Of a stretch of DNA of 20,295 nucleotides, positions 11,433 through 18,803 are shown piece by piece. A model generated the notes under the pieces. The model worked only from the letters and a program-made list of their open reading frames with translations, did not search any database and was not told the DNA's origin. The stretch covers positions 1 through 20,295 of IMG/VR virus record IMGVR_UViG_3300042433_000099. One strand, given 5' to 3'. Source of the stretch: a virus. The position numbers and the translations under genes are program-made. Each line of letters opens with the position of its first letter. Positions within the stretch are counted from its first letter, which is position 1.

Positions 11433-11902
11433 TAGATGCCTTTCAGTTGGTCAGCAATACGACGCGCCCAGCCTTTGCCAAACGTGTCCCATGTGGTTAG
11501 CTTGGTCATGAATTCCAGACGCTGCCCTAAAAAACGGGCGCTAATGGCCTCTGCGTCTACCCGACCAACGGCTGCAAGGGTCATAGGGCCTATTACACCG
11601 TCATCAGCGAGATTGACAGCACGTTGTAGGAATCGGATGGCTTGGCCGATTCCACTGTTTACAGCAGCGTCAAACAGCAGATAGGCAAGTTGCGGGGGGA
11701 GCTTGTCGCATTGCGCTCTATCCCAATAGTCCCGCTTGTAAATGGCTTTGGCTGCGTCTAGCGTCAGGTTCTTGATGTCCACCTGCGGGTAAGCGCGTTT
11801 GGATATCCCATATTTGGTTTCGCCTCCGGGGTCTCGTGGGTCGTTGACATATCCACCCTCATGCGAAATCAGCTTGTCAAAACACTGGTCAAACCAAGTC
11901 AT
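11432..11902 (-). CDS. GH108-type endolysin (N-acetylmuramidase)
   Basis: A 156-residue lysozyme of the glycoside hydrolase 108 family. The catalytic Glu is in SHEGGYVNDPRDPGGETKYG (E15), followed by KYGIS and a helical core. The C-terminal half (VNLADDGVIGPMTLAAVGRV, residues about 92-111) is the family's putative peptidoglycan-binding part. It should cleave the glycan backbone of murein at the end of infection, with access provided by the holin encoded downstream. No signal peptide is seen, so a canonical holin route fits. Both junctions are overlapping. Confidence 0.92.
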   Translation of the reverse strand: MTWFDQCFDKLISHEGGYVNDPRDPGGETKYGISKRAYPQVDIKNLTLDAAKAIYKRDYWDRAQCDKLPPQLAYLLFDAAVNSGIGQAIRFLQRAVNLADDGVIGPMTLAAVGRVDAEAISARFLGQRLEFMTKLTTWDTFGKGWARRIADQLKGI

Positions 11903-12279
11903 TTGTCGGCCTTTCGTGCTAGTCCTTCATGGATGGCTCCAAGCATCTCAACGTGTCGATCTTCGGAGCGTCTAGCGTGTTCTTCTAGCTTGTCGAATAT
12001 CTTAGCTATGTGCCCCCGCTGGGTTTCCATCTCATTCATGATGCGGCTATCTTCTTCACGGGCGAACTTGATAGCCTCGCTTACACGATATTCAATGTGT
12101 TCCATGAACTTGTCATTCAGTTTGCTATTGCCCTGAGAGGCTTGGTCGCGGAGCTTTTCTTGTGCGTCCCTGATTGATTTATGTTCGGCTTCGTTGTGAT
12201 TCCAAGCCCATGCCGCTAGACCGGCTGCGGGAACAAGTATCCAATCCTTGATTAGTTCAAACAGTCCGGCCTCGCTCAT
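11899..12279 (-). CDS. Membrane-anchored coiled-coil protein, spanin-like candidate
   Basis: A 126-residue protein with an N-terminal transmembrane helix (residues about 9-26, LIKDWILVPAAGLAAWAW) and then about 95 residues of charged coiled coil (HKSIRDAQEKLRDQAS, MNEMETQRGHIAKIFDKLEE). Such architecture fits an i-spanin or an XhlA-like lysis accessory protein. I found no embedded lipoprotein frame that would be the o-spanin partner, so this is a candidate only. AAGG lies seven bases before the ATG. It overlaps the endolysin gene as ATGA, so it belongs to the lysis cassette. Confidence 0.6.
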   Translation of the reverse strand: MSEAGLFELIKDWILVPAAGLAAWAWNHNEAEHKSIRDAQEKLRDQASQGNSKLNDKFMEHIEYRVSEAIKFAREEDSRIMNEMETQRGHIAKIFDKLEEHARRSEDRHVEMLGAIHEGLARKADK

Positions 12280-12283
12280 GGGT

Positions 12284-12562
12284 TTACCTTATGTGGTTTT
12301 TGTAGAAAAAGTTGCAATAAGCCTTCACAGCGCGAGCGAAAGAACCGCGCCAGCCTGCGTAGTATTGGAGACGTTGCGCCCTAGTGGAGAACGTCCATTC
12401 ATTTTTAGCAGGGAAGTCCCATGTAATCAAGGCTAGTTCAGTGTAATTTGCGATTACGTCAATCAGGAAGGCTGCAAACGTTATCGGAGTGACTAAAAGC
12501 CACCAGCCGCCACGCTCTGCTTGTACTGCGATGGGATACAAGATAGCTAACAAAATTGTCAT
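12284..12562 (-). CDS. Membrane protein in the lysis/tail junction (92 aa)
   Basis: A 92-residue protein with two hydrophobic segments (residues 2-15 and 20-42), then a conserved-looking polar region with WDFPAKNEWTFSTRAQRLQY and GWRGSFARAVKAYC. The WTFSxRxxRL...GWRGxFA pattern recurs, from memory, in small phage proteins found near lysis genes; the exact role is not known. Start overlaps the upstream stop as ATGA. Only four bases separate it from the spanin-like gene. It may be an accessory lysis or membrane protein. Confidence 0.6.
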   Translation of the reverse strand: MTILLAILYPIAVQAERGGWWLLVTPITFAAFLIDVIANYTELALITWDFPAKNEWTFSTRAQRLQYYAGWRGSFARAVKAYCNFFYKNHIR

Positions 12563-12870
12563 AGCTGTGAACGCAAGGCCGCTATTTGGTTATCGAACGC
12601 TTTAACGGCTTGATAGCCGGGATTCAGCACCAGCACTTCGGGGGTGAAATTTGTCTCCATAAAAAGGAGCATAAATTCACGGGTAGCGCGTGGCATTAAC
12701 TGCTCAGACTCCAGCGCCCTGATTTGCGCACGAATTATGTTTTTCGTGTCAGGCTTATGTCGCAGTTCTTCGGCTTCCTCGTCTGTAATTGGAACGGAGC
12801 CAAGGGGCAGCATGTGAGCGAATTCAGGCTCAATTACGTGCAGCGAGTTGTCTGGTGCTTTGTAGTTCAT
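12559..12870 (-). CDS. Tail-fibre-associated small protein
   Basis: A 103-residue protein starting MNYKAPDNSLHVIEPEFAHM. This N-terminus, with LPLGSVPITDEEAEELR next, is widely seen in small proteins encoded directly after phage tail fibres, often labelled tail-fibre assembly or similar. The C-terminal half is helical (RAQIRALESEQLMPRATREF). AAGGA lies five bases before the ATG at 12868-12870, so an ATG nine codons earlier is unlikely. Its role as an assembly helper or chaperone is inferred from position and pattern. Confidence 0.6.
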   Translation of the reverse strand: MNYKAPDNSLHVIEPEFAHMLPLGSVPITDEEAEELRHKPDTKNIIRAQIRALESEQLMPRATREFMLLFMETNFTPEVLVLNPGYQAVKAFDNQIAALRSQL

Positions 12871-12878
12871 ATTTTTCC

Positions 12879-14471
12879 TTAACGTAGTTCTGTCCACTGG
12901 ACTATTGATGCACTTCCGCTGCCGCTAAATGAGTAGCTTGCTGAATTGGGAATTATTCTAAAAATTCCAATTTGAACGGAAGAAGCGCCGCCGCCTGCTT
13001 CCGCACCAAATGACACTCCGTTAATGGTTCCTGTAACAGAAGAACCAGCCGTTGTATTTACTACTAGGTTCAAGGCTATTGGTTTTCCTGTTGTGTTGTA
13101 GTAAGTAGTACTTAAAGCACGACTTCCTGTAACGTTCTGCCAAGTCTGCCCATAACCAATGGATTGAAGGGCATCCAAGGCATTGCCACCTGCGCCCTGC
13201 ACAAGACTTGGAGCGGTTGCCCATGTTCCCGCTGTTGCTTGGGTTGAATCCACACATCCGACAATTCGATAAGGTACGTTTGTTCTTGCAGTGGTTGAAT
13301 AAAACACACTTGCACTAGTAGCTGCGCCGCTGATTGCCGTGGTGCTAATCAGGCCGGTTTCGTCTAGGTTGTTGCCGCCCGCAATGTTAATGACTGCTAG
13401 CTCTACAGTTCCAGCATTATCAATGGCGACAATCATGATTCGCGAAGCCACTGCACTCACTGTGCCGAGTGTTGCAGTGTTGGGCACTACCAAGCTAATC
13501 GCTGTTGGTACGGTGCGTTTGTTGGGTACGCCCGTTGTCAGAGTAGTAGAGCGAAACTCTAATGTTGTCGGGTTCAGTCCAACGGTAAGAGCGTTACCCG
13601 CTACAGACGCAGTAACCGGCTGAATCTGGTTAACTACTGGAGGCAGTTCCTCAACTAGCGCCTGAGTTGCGCTCAATAGAGTTACTCGGCTTCTGTGGTT
13701 AGTTGGAATGTCTCCAGATTGGATATTGACGTATGCGCCTGTTACGTCTTGTTTTACCAAGTTTGGGGGAGTTGCGACACCGCTAATCTGAAGTGTTGGA
13801 GTAGCCCCAGATGCAGTGTGGAATGTCACCCAAAAAGACTGATTAGCCGCATAAGCCGTAATCGCGGGTGAAGGCGTTAAAGTGTAGGCAGTGCTAGTGC
13901 CCGAGGTTGTAGCAGCGATAAGAGGCGCAGACAATGCAGAGCCATCTGCCTTTTGGTATGCGACTACCTGCCAGCCACCAGAGATAGGAATGGCTATAAG
14001 AGAGTCGCCCGCCGCCGTGGTGATGTTTGCGCCGGTAGGGAGTACCAGAGTAGCGGAATGCGTCAAAAGCACAGCACCAGCAAATATTAGGAACCGTGGG
14101 CCGTTGTAATTTGTCCCGAATGAAGTAATGCCGGTTGTGCCGGTCACTCGTAGGAAGTTGGTCAACTGTGCGCCAATGTCCGCCGTAGCGGCAGATGCAA
14201 TATCCGTCAGAGTGCCTTGGGAGAATAGCTGCTCATACCGGAGAGATTGACCAGTACCAGAACCCGCAGCAAGGCCGGTTAGCTTGTTGCCGCCCATCTG
14301 CAAATTGCCAGTAATGGGGGTTTGTCCGTCTGCGCTTATGGATTGCTGGATTGCCGTGGCAACGTCATTGATTAGCGCTTGCCAGTCTGCGGCTGTGGCT
14401 GTTACGCCATTAACTGCGGGGTTCCAAGTGTTTGTTAAGAGGCTGTACCCTCCTGATCCGTTGCGCGCCAT
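12879..14471 (-). CDS. Tail fibre / receptor-binding protein
   Basis: A 530-residue protein starting MARNGSGGYSLLTNTWNPAV. The N-terminal region with ADWQALINDVATAIQQSISA and DGQTPITGNLQMGGNKLTGL is the standard phage tail-fibre N-terminal repeat pattern that attaches to the tail. The middle is beta-rich and Thr/Ala/Ser-rich with few charges, and the C-terminal ~100 residues (ITGTINGVSFGAEAGGGASS onward) look like a distal tip domain that could bind the host receptor. No collagen-like or endosialidase motif seen. AAGGA lies eight bases before the ATG. It is the largest host-range determinant in the window. Confidence 0.8.
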   Translation of the reverse strand: MARNGSGGYSLLTNTWNPAVNGVTATAADWQALINDVATAIQQSISADGQTPITGNLQMGGNKLTGLAAGSGTGQSLRYEQLFSQGTLTDIASAATADIGAQLTNFLRVTGTTGITSFGTNYNGPRFLIFAGAVLLTHSATLVLPTGANITTAAGDSLIAIPISGGWQVVAYQKADGSALSAPLIAATTSGTSTAYTLTPSPAITAYAANQSFWVTFHTASGATPTLQISGVATPPNLVKQDVTGAYVNIQSGDIPTNHRSRVTLLSATQALVEELPPVVNQIQPVTASVAGNALTVGLNPTTLEFRSTTLTTGVPNKRTVPTAISLVVPNTATLGTVSAVASRIMIVAIDNAGTVELAVINIAGGNNLDETGLISTTAISGAATSASVFYSTTARTNVPYRIVGCVDSTQATAGTWATAPSLVQGAGGNALDALQSIGYGQTWQNVTGSRALSTTYYNTTGKPIALNLVVNTTAGSSVTGTINGVSFGAEAGGGASSVQIGIFRIIPNSASYSFSGSGSASIVQWTELR

Positions 14472-14547
14472 AGTTGCGTTCCTTTTACTTTGGACTATAC
14501 TGAATGAATGGAATCACTTTTACTTGCCCTATTCATTTACATGATTG
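14472..14547 (-). other. Intergenic spacer before the tail fibre gene
   Basis: This 76-base spacer is the longest gap in the late block. It contains TATAGT on the minus strand (14494-14499), which would be an acceptable -10 box, but no matching -35 box at 16-18 bases. A 13-codon frame is present and probably meaningless. It also contains the ribosome-binding site for the tail fibre gene. It may hold a weak internal promoter. Confidence 0.3.
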
Positions 14548-16200
14548 TTACTGGCCTTCTTGAATCGATGCGATAGGCGCAGCTCTATAGCCTGCTTTTC
14601 GTAATGCTTCAATTATGGCGGGGTTTACTGCTCCTGCCGCTTTTCCTGCTCCGTAAAATGCCTCCCCCATCAATCGAGGGGATGACATAGCAGCAAGTCC
14701 AGCCGCTGCGGGAATGTTGCCAGTCATTGCTAATCCAGCGCCACCAGTTCCAACCCCTGCACGCTGAATGCCACGCGGCATAAAGTCGTTTAGAGCGTGA
14801 CCAGCCAATGCAGGCATAAAGTCTTGTCCGCCAGCCGCGATCATTTCATTGGCGAGTTTTGCGCGTTGCCCATAATTTGTATTTACGTTGTTTCGCATCA
14901 GGCTTTGCAGTTTTCTCGCCGCCGTATCAGCCATTGCCTTGTCATTTTGCGACAAAGCCCGTTCTATCTCTCTGATAGTCTCTGATGCTTCGCTGTAGCC
15001 CTTCATTACCTTTGCGTATTCTGGGGCTTGTTTGCTTATCTCACCGCGCAAAGAGTCGTAAACCTTGCCAGCCGCCGTACGTGCGGTTTTTTGCTCGAAA
15101 GGTATATCCTCAAGAATGCCGCCAATCTTCTGTTTAAGCGCGTCCAATCCTTCGGGTGTGTGAAACTGTGCAGGGTCTAGGGCTTTCCAGTTGTCAATTT
15201 CGCCTTTGATCTGAGATAACGCTTGCGCTGCTTTTTCGTTCTTAATCTGGCCTTTGAACGTAGCCATTCCGATGGCATCGTTTACAGCTTGGTCAACGTT
15301 TGAAAGGTTCAATACTGTTTTGTCAGACTTGATGCCTGCCATGCCTTGACGATATGCGGCCTGTTTTTGTTGGCCCATTGCTTCTAGGTTTTGCTTTGCC
15401 ATGCCTAGAACATCATCCATGCTTGACTCTCCGCGCATGGCCTTGGTGAAGTCGTCAGCAAGTTTGCCGCCTTCTTTGCCTGCGCGTAGTGCTTGGGTAA
15501 GCGCTTCCTCTCCTACGCCAGTAGATCCACCAATGGCAGTCTTTGCCAGCTTTCCAGCGCCTTGAATGACTTTTCCAGCCAAAGGCAAAGCACCGCCAAC
15601 CATTGCGCCAGTTCCTGCGCCTTCCATATCACCAGAAGCCAAAGCACCAGCAACGCCACCAGTAGCAGCACCGCCAGCCATGCGAGTTGCCAAAGCCTTT
15701 GCACCAGTCTGACCCGCTGCACTCATTCCACCAGTGCGCAGCGCTTCAACTAATGGAGCTGCGTACTTTGCAGCGCCCACGCTTTTAGCTGCTGCGCCTG
15801 CTCCTTTAGCCAATACTCCACCGACTGGCAAAGTTGCAACAACTTCACCAGCCAAGCGACCACCTCCTACGGTCATCGGGTATTGGTCTTGGTATGGTTG
15901 AATCTCGCTTTGCAGCTTTGCCTTGCCTTGTGTGGCGTCCTTTTGTAGCCATTGGCCTACCTGATCCGCGCCTAGCTTCTCAAGTCCTTTGCCGACTAGG
16001 TTCTGAGCACCTAGAGCCACATTACCAACGCCTTGACCAATAGCACCACCTAAAGCGCCTAGCATTGATTTTTCTTCTACAGGCTTCGCGGGTGCGCTTT
16101 TCAGCTTTCGGATTTCTCCGGCAAGCATTCGAGCGCCTTCTGTATCGCCAGCCGCATCAGCCTTGACCAATGCAGCGCTTAGTTGGTCAATAGTTGCCAT
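14548..16200 (-). CDS. Large Ala/Gly-rich internal virion (DNA-ejection) protein
   Basis: A 550-residue protein starting MATIDQLSAALVKADAAGDT. It begins with a short helical domain familiar from podoviral DNA-transfer proteins, then a long Ala/Gly-rich region with possible membrane-active segments (GALGGAIGQGVGNVALGAQN, GGAATGGVAGALASGD), then a charged helical region (residues 230-440) and a second Gly-rich tail. Such proteins are packaged and ejected to form a conduit through the cell envelope. No lysozyme motif seen. The start overlaps the upstream stop as TAATG. Confidence 0.7.
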   Translation of the reverse strand: MATIDQLSAALVKADAAGDTEGARMLAGEIRKLKSAPAKPVEEKSMLGALGGAIGQGVGNVALGAQNLVGKGLEKLGADQVGQWLQKDATQGKAKLQSEIQPYQDQYPMTVGGGRLAGEVVATLPVGGVLAKGAGAAAKSVGAAKYAAPLVEALRTGGMSAAGQTGAKALATRMAGGAATGGVAGALASGDMEGAGTGAMVGGALPLAGKVIQGAGKLAKTAIGGSTGVGEEALTQALRAGKEGGKLADDFTKAMRGESSMDDVLGMAKQNLEAMGQQKQAAYRQGMAGIKSDKTVLNLSNVDQAVNDAIGMATFKGQIKNEKAAQALSQIKGEIDNWKALDPAQFHTPEGLDALKQKIGGILEDIPFEQKTARTAAGKVYDSLRGEISKQAPEYAKVMKGYSEASETIREIERALSQNDKAMADTAARKLQSLMRNNVNTNYGQRAKLANEMIAAGGQDFMPALAGHALNDFMPRGIQRAGVGTGGAGLAMTGNIPAAAGLAAMSSPRLMGEAFYGAGKAAGAVNPAIIEALRKAGYRAAPIASIQEGQ

Positions 16201-17525
16201 TATTTGTATTTCTCCAAAAGAGCATCAATGCTATTGTTTTGGGCTGCTGTAGGCGGTGCAGTTACCCTACCAGCAGCACGATCAGCAGCAATGCGAGCCG
16301 CTTGGATGACGTTGTTCAAGCGGTCTTGTTTGTCTTTGATTGTGCTCGGCTTATCGCCAATCTGAGGGAAGTACGATTTCCGGTAACCCTCTAGCTGTTC
16401 TTTTGTATAGGCCGCACCAGTGCCAAGGGTCAATGCAGCGTCAAGAATATCCAATTGCGCCGCCTCTACTTTTTGGCGATTCTCTGGCGTGATTGTGTTT
16501 GCCAGTGTTTCAGCACCTACGCCACGCAATGCAGCGGAAGCGAGTCCGGGCGTTGCTGCGGTTTTGTCCAGCTTTAACGCCGCCTCTAGTTGCGCCTCAG
16601 AGTTTTGCATGCGCTGCAAAAGTGTTGCGGCCTTGCGCTCTCCCTCTGTAGGCATTCCTGCGCTTGCGCCGGTAGCGGGTTTTGTTTTGTCAAAAGCCAA
16701 TCGCTCACCAGCCTGCCGTACGCCAGCCCATCCACGCGCAGAGGCGTCTTTTTCCGATGGAGACATGGTTAGGGGAATGGCTTTTCCTGCCGTTGGCTTA
16801 ACAAACTGCACCGCTCCTCCGGAATTTACTTGTACTGGCGCGGTATATGCGGGAGTTGGCGTTCCCATTGGTTGACCAAATTTATCAATGTTTTGAATCA
16901 GCTTCTCGCCGTTGGGGCCTTCAATCTCAATTTGTTTTGAGACTTCATCGCGCCCAATGTTTTTAGCGTTAGCAAACTCTGTTGCAATGTTGCTTGGCAC
17001 TAATCCCATACGCACTGCTTCGGCTGGGCCGTATTGATTGAGTGCCGCAATGTAGCCTTGGCGCGTTTGATCTTCTTGAGTCTTTTGTGCTTGTTGCTGT
17101 GCAGAGCTAATCGCTCCCTGCATTCCCATTTTTTGGTATTCCGGGAATTGCGAAGCCGCCGCAGTTTCATAGAATTTATCCATGTTTCCTGCTTGTGCTG
17201 GCATGGTGAACTGACCTGCGCCCTGTGTGTCAAACGGAGATGGTGCGCTAATTGTCTTTTCAGGTGTACCGCGTAAAGCTGACAGCATGGCGCTCATATC
17301 GCCTTGCATGGCTTGCTGTTTCTTGCCTTGCAAGTCTTGGACTTCCTGCTCTGCCATTTCAGCATCACGCGCACCGCTTACACCACGCAAGCCAGCCGCA
17401 ATGTATTGGAGTGCGTTAGGAGCGACAAACCTGCCGCTTACCATTTGGCCTTGTGGCGTATCAAAGCCAGTTTGCGCTGATTTCTTGCGAAGTAGCGCCG
17501 CTTGAATTTGCTGGTCGTAGTCCAT
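16200..17525 (-). CDS. Internal virion / DNA-transfer protein (441 aa)
   Basis: A 441-residue protein from the ATG at 17523-17525 (MDYDQQIQAALLRKKSAQTG), preferred over one three codons earlier because it gives a TAATG overlap and GGTGG five bases upstream. The middle is Gln/Ala-rich (SSAQQQAQKTQEDQTRQGYI). The C-terminal third has a distinctive block, GTGAAYTKEQLEGYRKSYFP then GDKPSTIKDKQDRLNNVIQA, which I recognise from podoviral structural proteins. It likely co-assembles with its two neighbours as an ejection complex. No enzyme motif is apparent. Confidence 0.7.
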   Translation of the reverse strand: MDYDQQIQAALLRKKSAQTGFDTPQGQMVSGRFVAPNALQYIAAGLRGVSGARDAEMAEQEVQDLQGKKQQAMQGDMSAMLSALRGTPEKTISAPSPFDTQGAGQFTMPAQAGNMDKFYETAAASQFPEYQKMGMQGAISSAQQQAQKTQEDQTRQGYIAALNQYGPAEAVRMGLVPSNIATEFANAKNIGRDEVSKQIEIEGPNGEKLIQNIDKFGQPMGTPTPAYTAPVQVNSGGAVQFVKPTAGKAIPLTMSPSEKDASARGWAGVRQAGERLAFDKTKPATGASAGMPTEGERKAATLLQRMQNSEAQLEAALKLDKTAATPGLASAALRGVGAETLANTITPENRQKVEAAQLDILDAALTLGTGAAYTKEQLEGYRKSYFPQIGDKPSTIKDKQDRLNNVIQAARIAADRAAGRVTAPPTAAQNNSIDALLEKYK

Positions 17526-18379
17526 TAAATCCACCCCGCCTTCTTAAACAGCCCGCTTCCAACGGTTGCACCACCACCAGTGCCTAAACCGAGAATGCCT
17601 GATCCGATACCGAATAGGCCGCCAGTCATTCCACTCATGCCAGCATTTGCCGCGTTGGTTGCGCCTAGGTCAGCTTGATACTGTGCATTTGCTGCGTTCA
17701 TGTAATCCGGCCCTGCGGTCTGGCCTTGTTGTGCATAGCTCTGGAATTGTGGCGATTGAACCTGAGCGCCAGAGCGTAGGGCGTTTACTAGGTTAAGAGG
17801 GCGATCTTGGATGTATGCTTGCTCCTGCAAAGCACTTGCGCGGTTTGCTTGGTCTAGGTTAATACCCTGCAATGCTGCTTGTAGTTGTAGGTCGTTAGCA
17901 CGTTGCCCTTGCGCGGTCATTTCCTTGCCGTAAGCGTCTGACCCTAGCGTTATGCCTTGGTTTGCCATGCGCGTGCGGAGGGCTTCCTCTTGTTGGGCAA
18001 GTTGAGGCTGTAAGCGCGACATCATCGCATCTTGCGCGGTCTGGCCTACGTTCATCGCCCTAGCGGGTAGCTGCGACATATCCAATTCAGGATTGGACAA
18101 CAGCCCCTGAACCTTATCAAAACCAGTGCTAGCTGTATCGGCGTACTTGTCCGATAGGGCCATTTGTTTGTCAAGTGTGGCCTGCGCTTGCGGGGTTAGC
18201 GTCTGGGTTTGCTCCCAAGTACCGTCGCCTAACTCTTTATAGGTCAGGTTTCCGTAGGGAGTGTATTGATTGACGCGGTTGGCTTTAGTAGCGTACTTTG
18301 CCGCTTCTAGGTTTCCCGCTGCGGTCTTTTCTGCTGCTGCCCCATAATCAGGGGTTTGAGGAGCGGATTGCTTGCCCAT
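17525..18379 (-). CDS. Internal virion / DNA-transfer protein (284 aa)
   Basis: A 284-residue protein starting MGKQSAPQTPDYGAAAEKTA. The motif series PDYGAAAEKTAAGNLEAA, NQYTPYGNLTY, WEQTQTLTPQAQATLDKQMA is characteristic of podoviral small ejection or tail proteins. The middle is Gln/Ala-rich helical, and the end is Gly-rich (GLFGIGSGILGLGTGGGATV), which could insert in membranes. GAGG lies nine bases before the start. Together with the next two genes it makes a set of three ejection-like proteins, as in P22-like phages. Confidence 0.75.
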   Translation of the reverse strand: MGKQSAPQTPDYGAAAEKTAAGNLEAAKYATKANRVNQYTPYGNLTYKELGDGTWEQTQTLTPQAQATLDKQMALSDKYADTASTGFDKVQGLLSNPELDMSQLPARAMNVGQTAQDAMMSRLQPQLAQQEEALRTRMANQGITLGSDAYGKEMTAQGQRANDLQLQAALQGINLDQANRASALQEQAYIQDRPLNLVNALRSGAQVQSPQFQSYAQQGQTAGPDYMNAANAQYQADLGATNAANAGMSGMTGGLFGIGSGILGLGTGGGATVGSGLFKKAGWI

Positions 18380-18803
18380 TGTATTTATCCTCTAAAAATC
18401 TACATTCGGACTTGAACATCCGGTATAAAAGTAAATCGCCTTGAGGGATAGCCTTGGCAAGCGTTGCCTCAAGTGTAAAGCCTAATCTATTCATTAACAA
18501 CCTGCTTTTAACGTTGTCGCTGTGTACAGGAGCTGTGATTCTTTCCACGCCTAACTGGTTGTAGGGATAATCAAATATCAGCCCCAAAAACCCCCTAGTA
18601 GCCCATCCCTCATCACCAGCGATATGGCAGACAATATTAGCCTTGGTGTAGTCCTCATACAGAACACCCGCCACCAGTTCGCCGTCTTTTAGTCTTCCTA
18701 TCGCAGTTCCCCTACCTTTGCACCAATGCCCCCCGGTTTTTGAAGATACCCAAGGGCCGACAATATCAGCATCAAAGGTAACTTCATTTCCGAAGATTTT
18801 CAC
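18348..18803 (-). CDS. GNAT-type acetyltransferase
   Basis: A 151-residue protein with a GTG start (18801-18803) that overlaps the upstream stop as GTGA. The sequence fits the GNAT fold: GRGTAIGRLKDGELVAGVLY (strands), IAGDEGWATRGFLGLIFDYP (the beta-4 and acetyl-CoA region, although the classical Q/RxxGxG/A is not clearly seen), and VERITAPVHSDNVKSRLLMN with LGFTLEA at the C-terminus. It may modify a virion or host protein. Its placement inside the structural cluster is a recurring podoviral arrangement. It overlaps the downstream gene by 32 bases. Confidence 0.75.
   Translation of the reverse strand: MKIFGNEVTFDADIVGPWVSSKTGGHWCKGRGTAIGRLKDGELVAGVLYEDYTKANIVCHIAGDEGWATRGFLGLIFDYPYNQLGVERITAPVHSDNVKSRLLMNRLGFTLEATLAKAIPQGDLLLYRMFKSECRFLEDKYNGQAIRSSNP

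Noticed and set aside
12277-12295. AAGGTAAACCC on the minus strand resembling the repeated element
   Set aside because: It is explained as the ribosome-binding site and spacer of the gene 11899-12279; the downstream half of the element does not match.
16420-16875. A 151-codon plus-strand frame in the late block
   Set aside because: Ala/Ser-rich shadow of the ejection protein gene on the minus strand.
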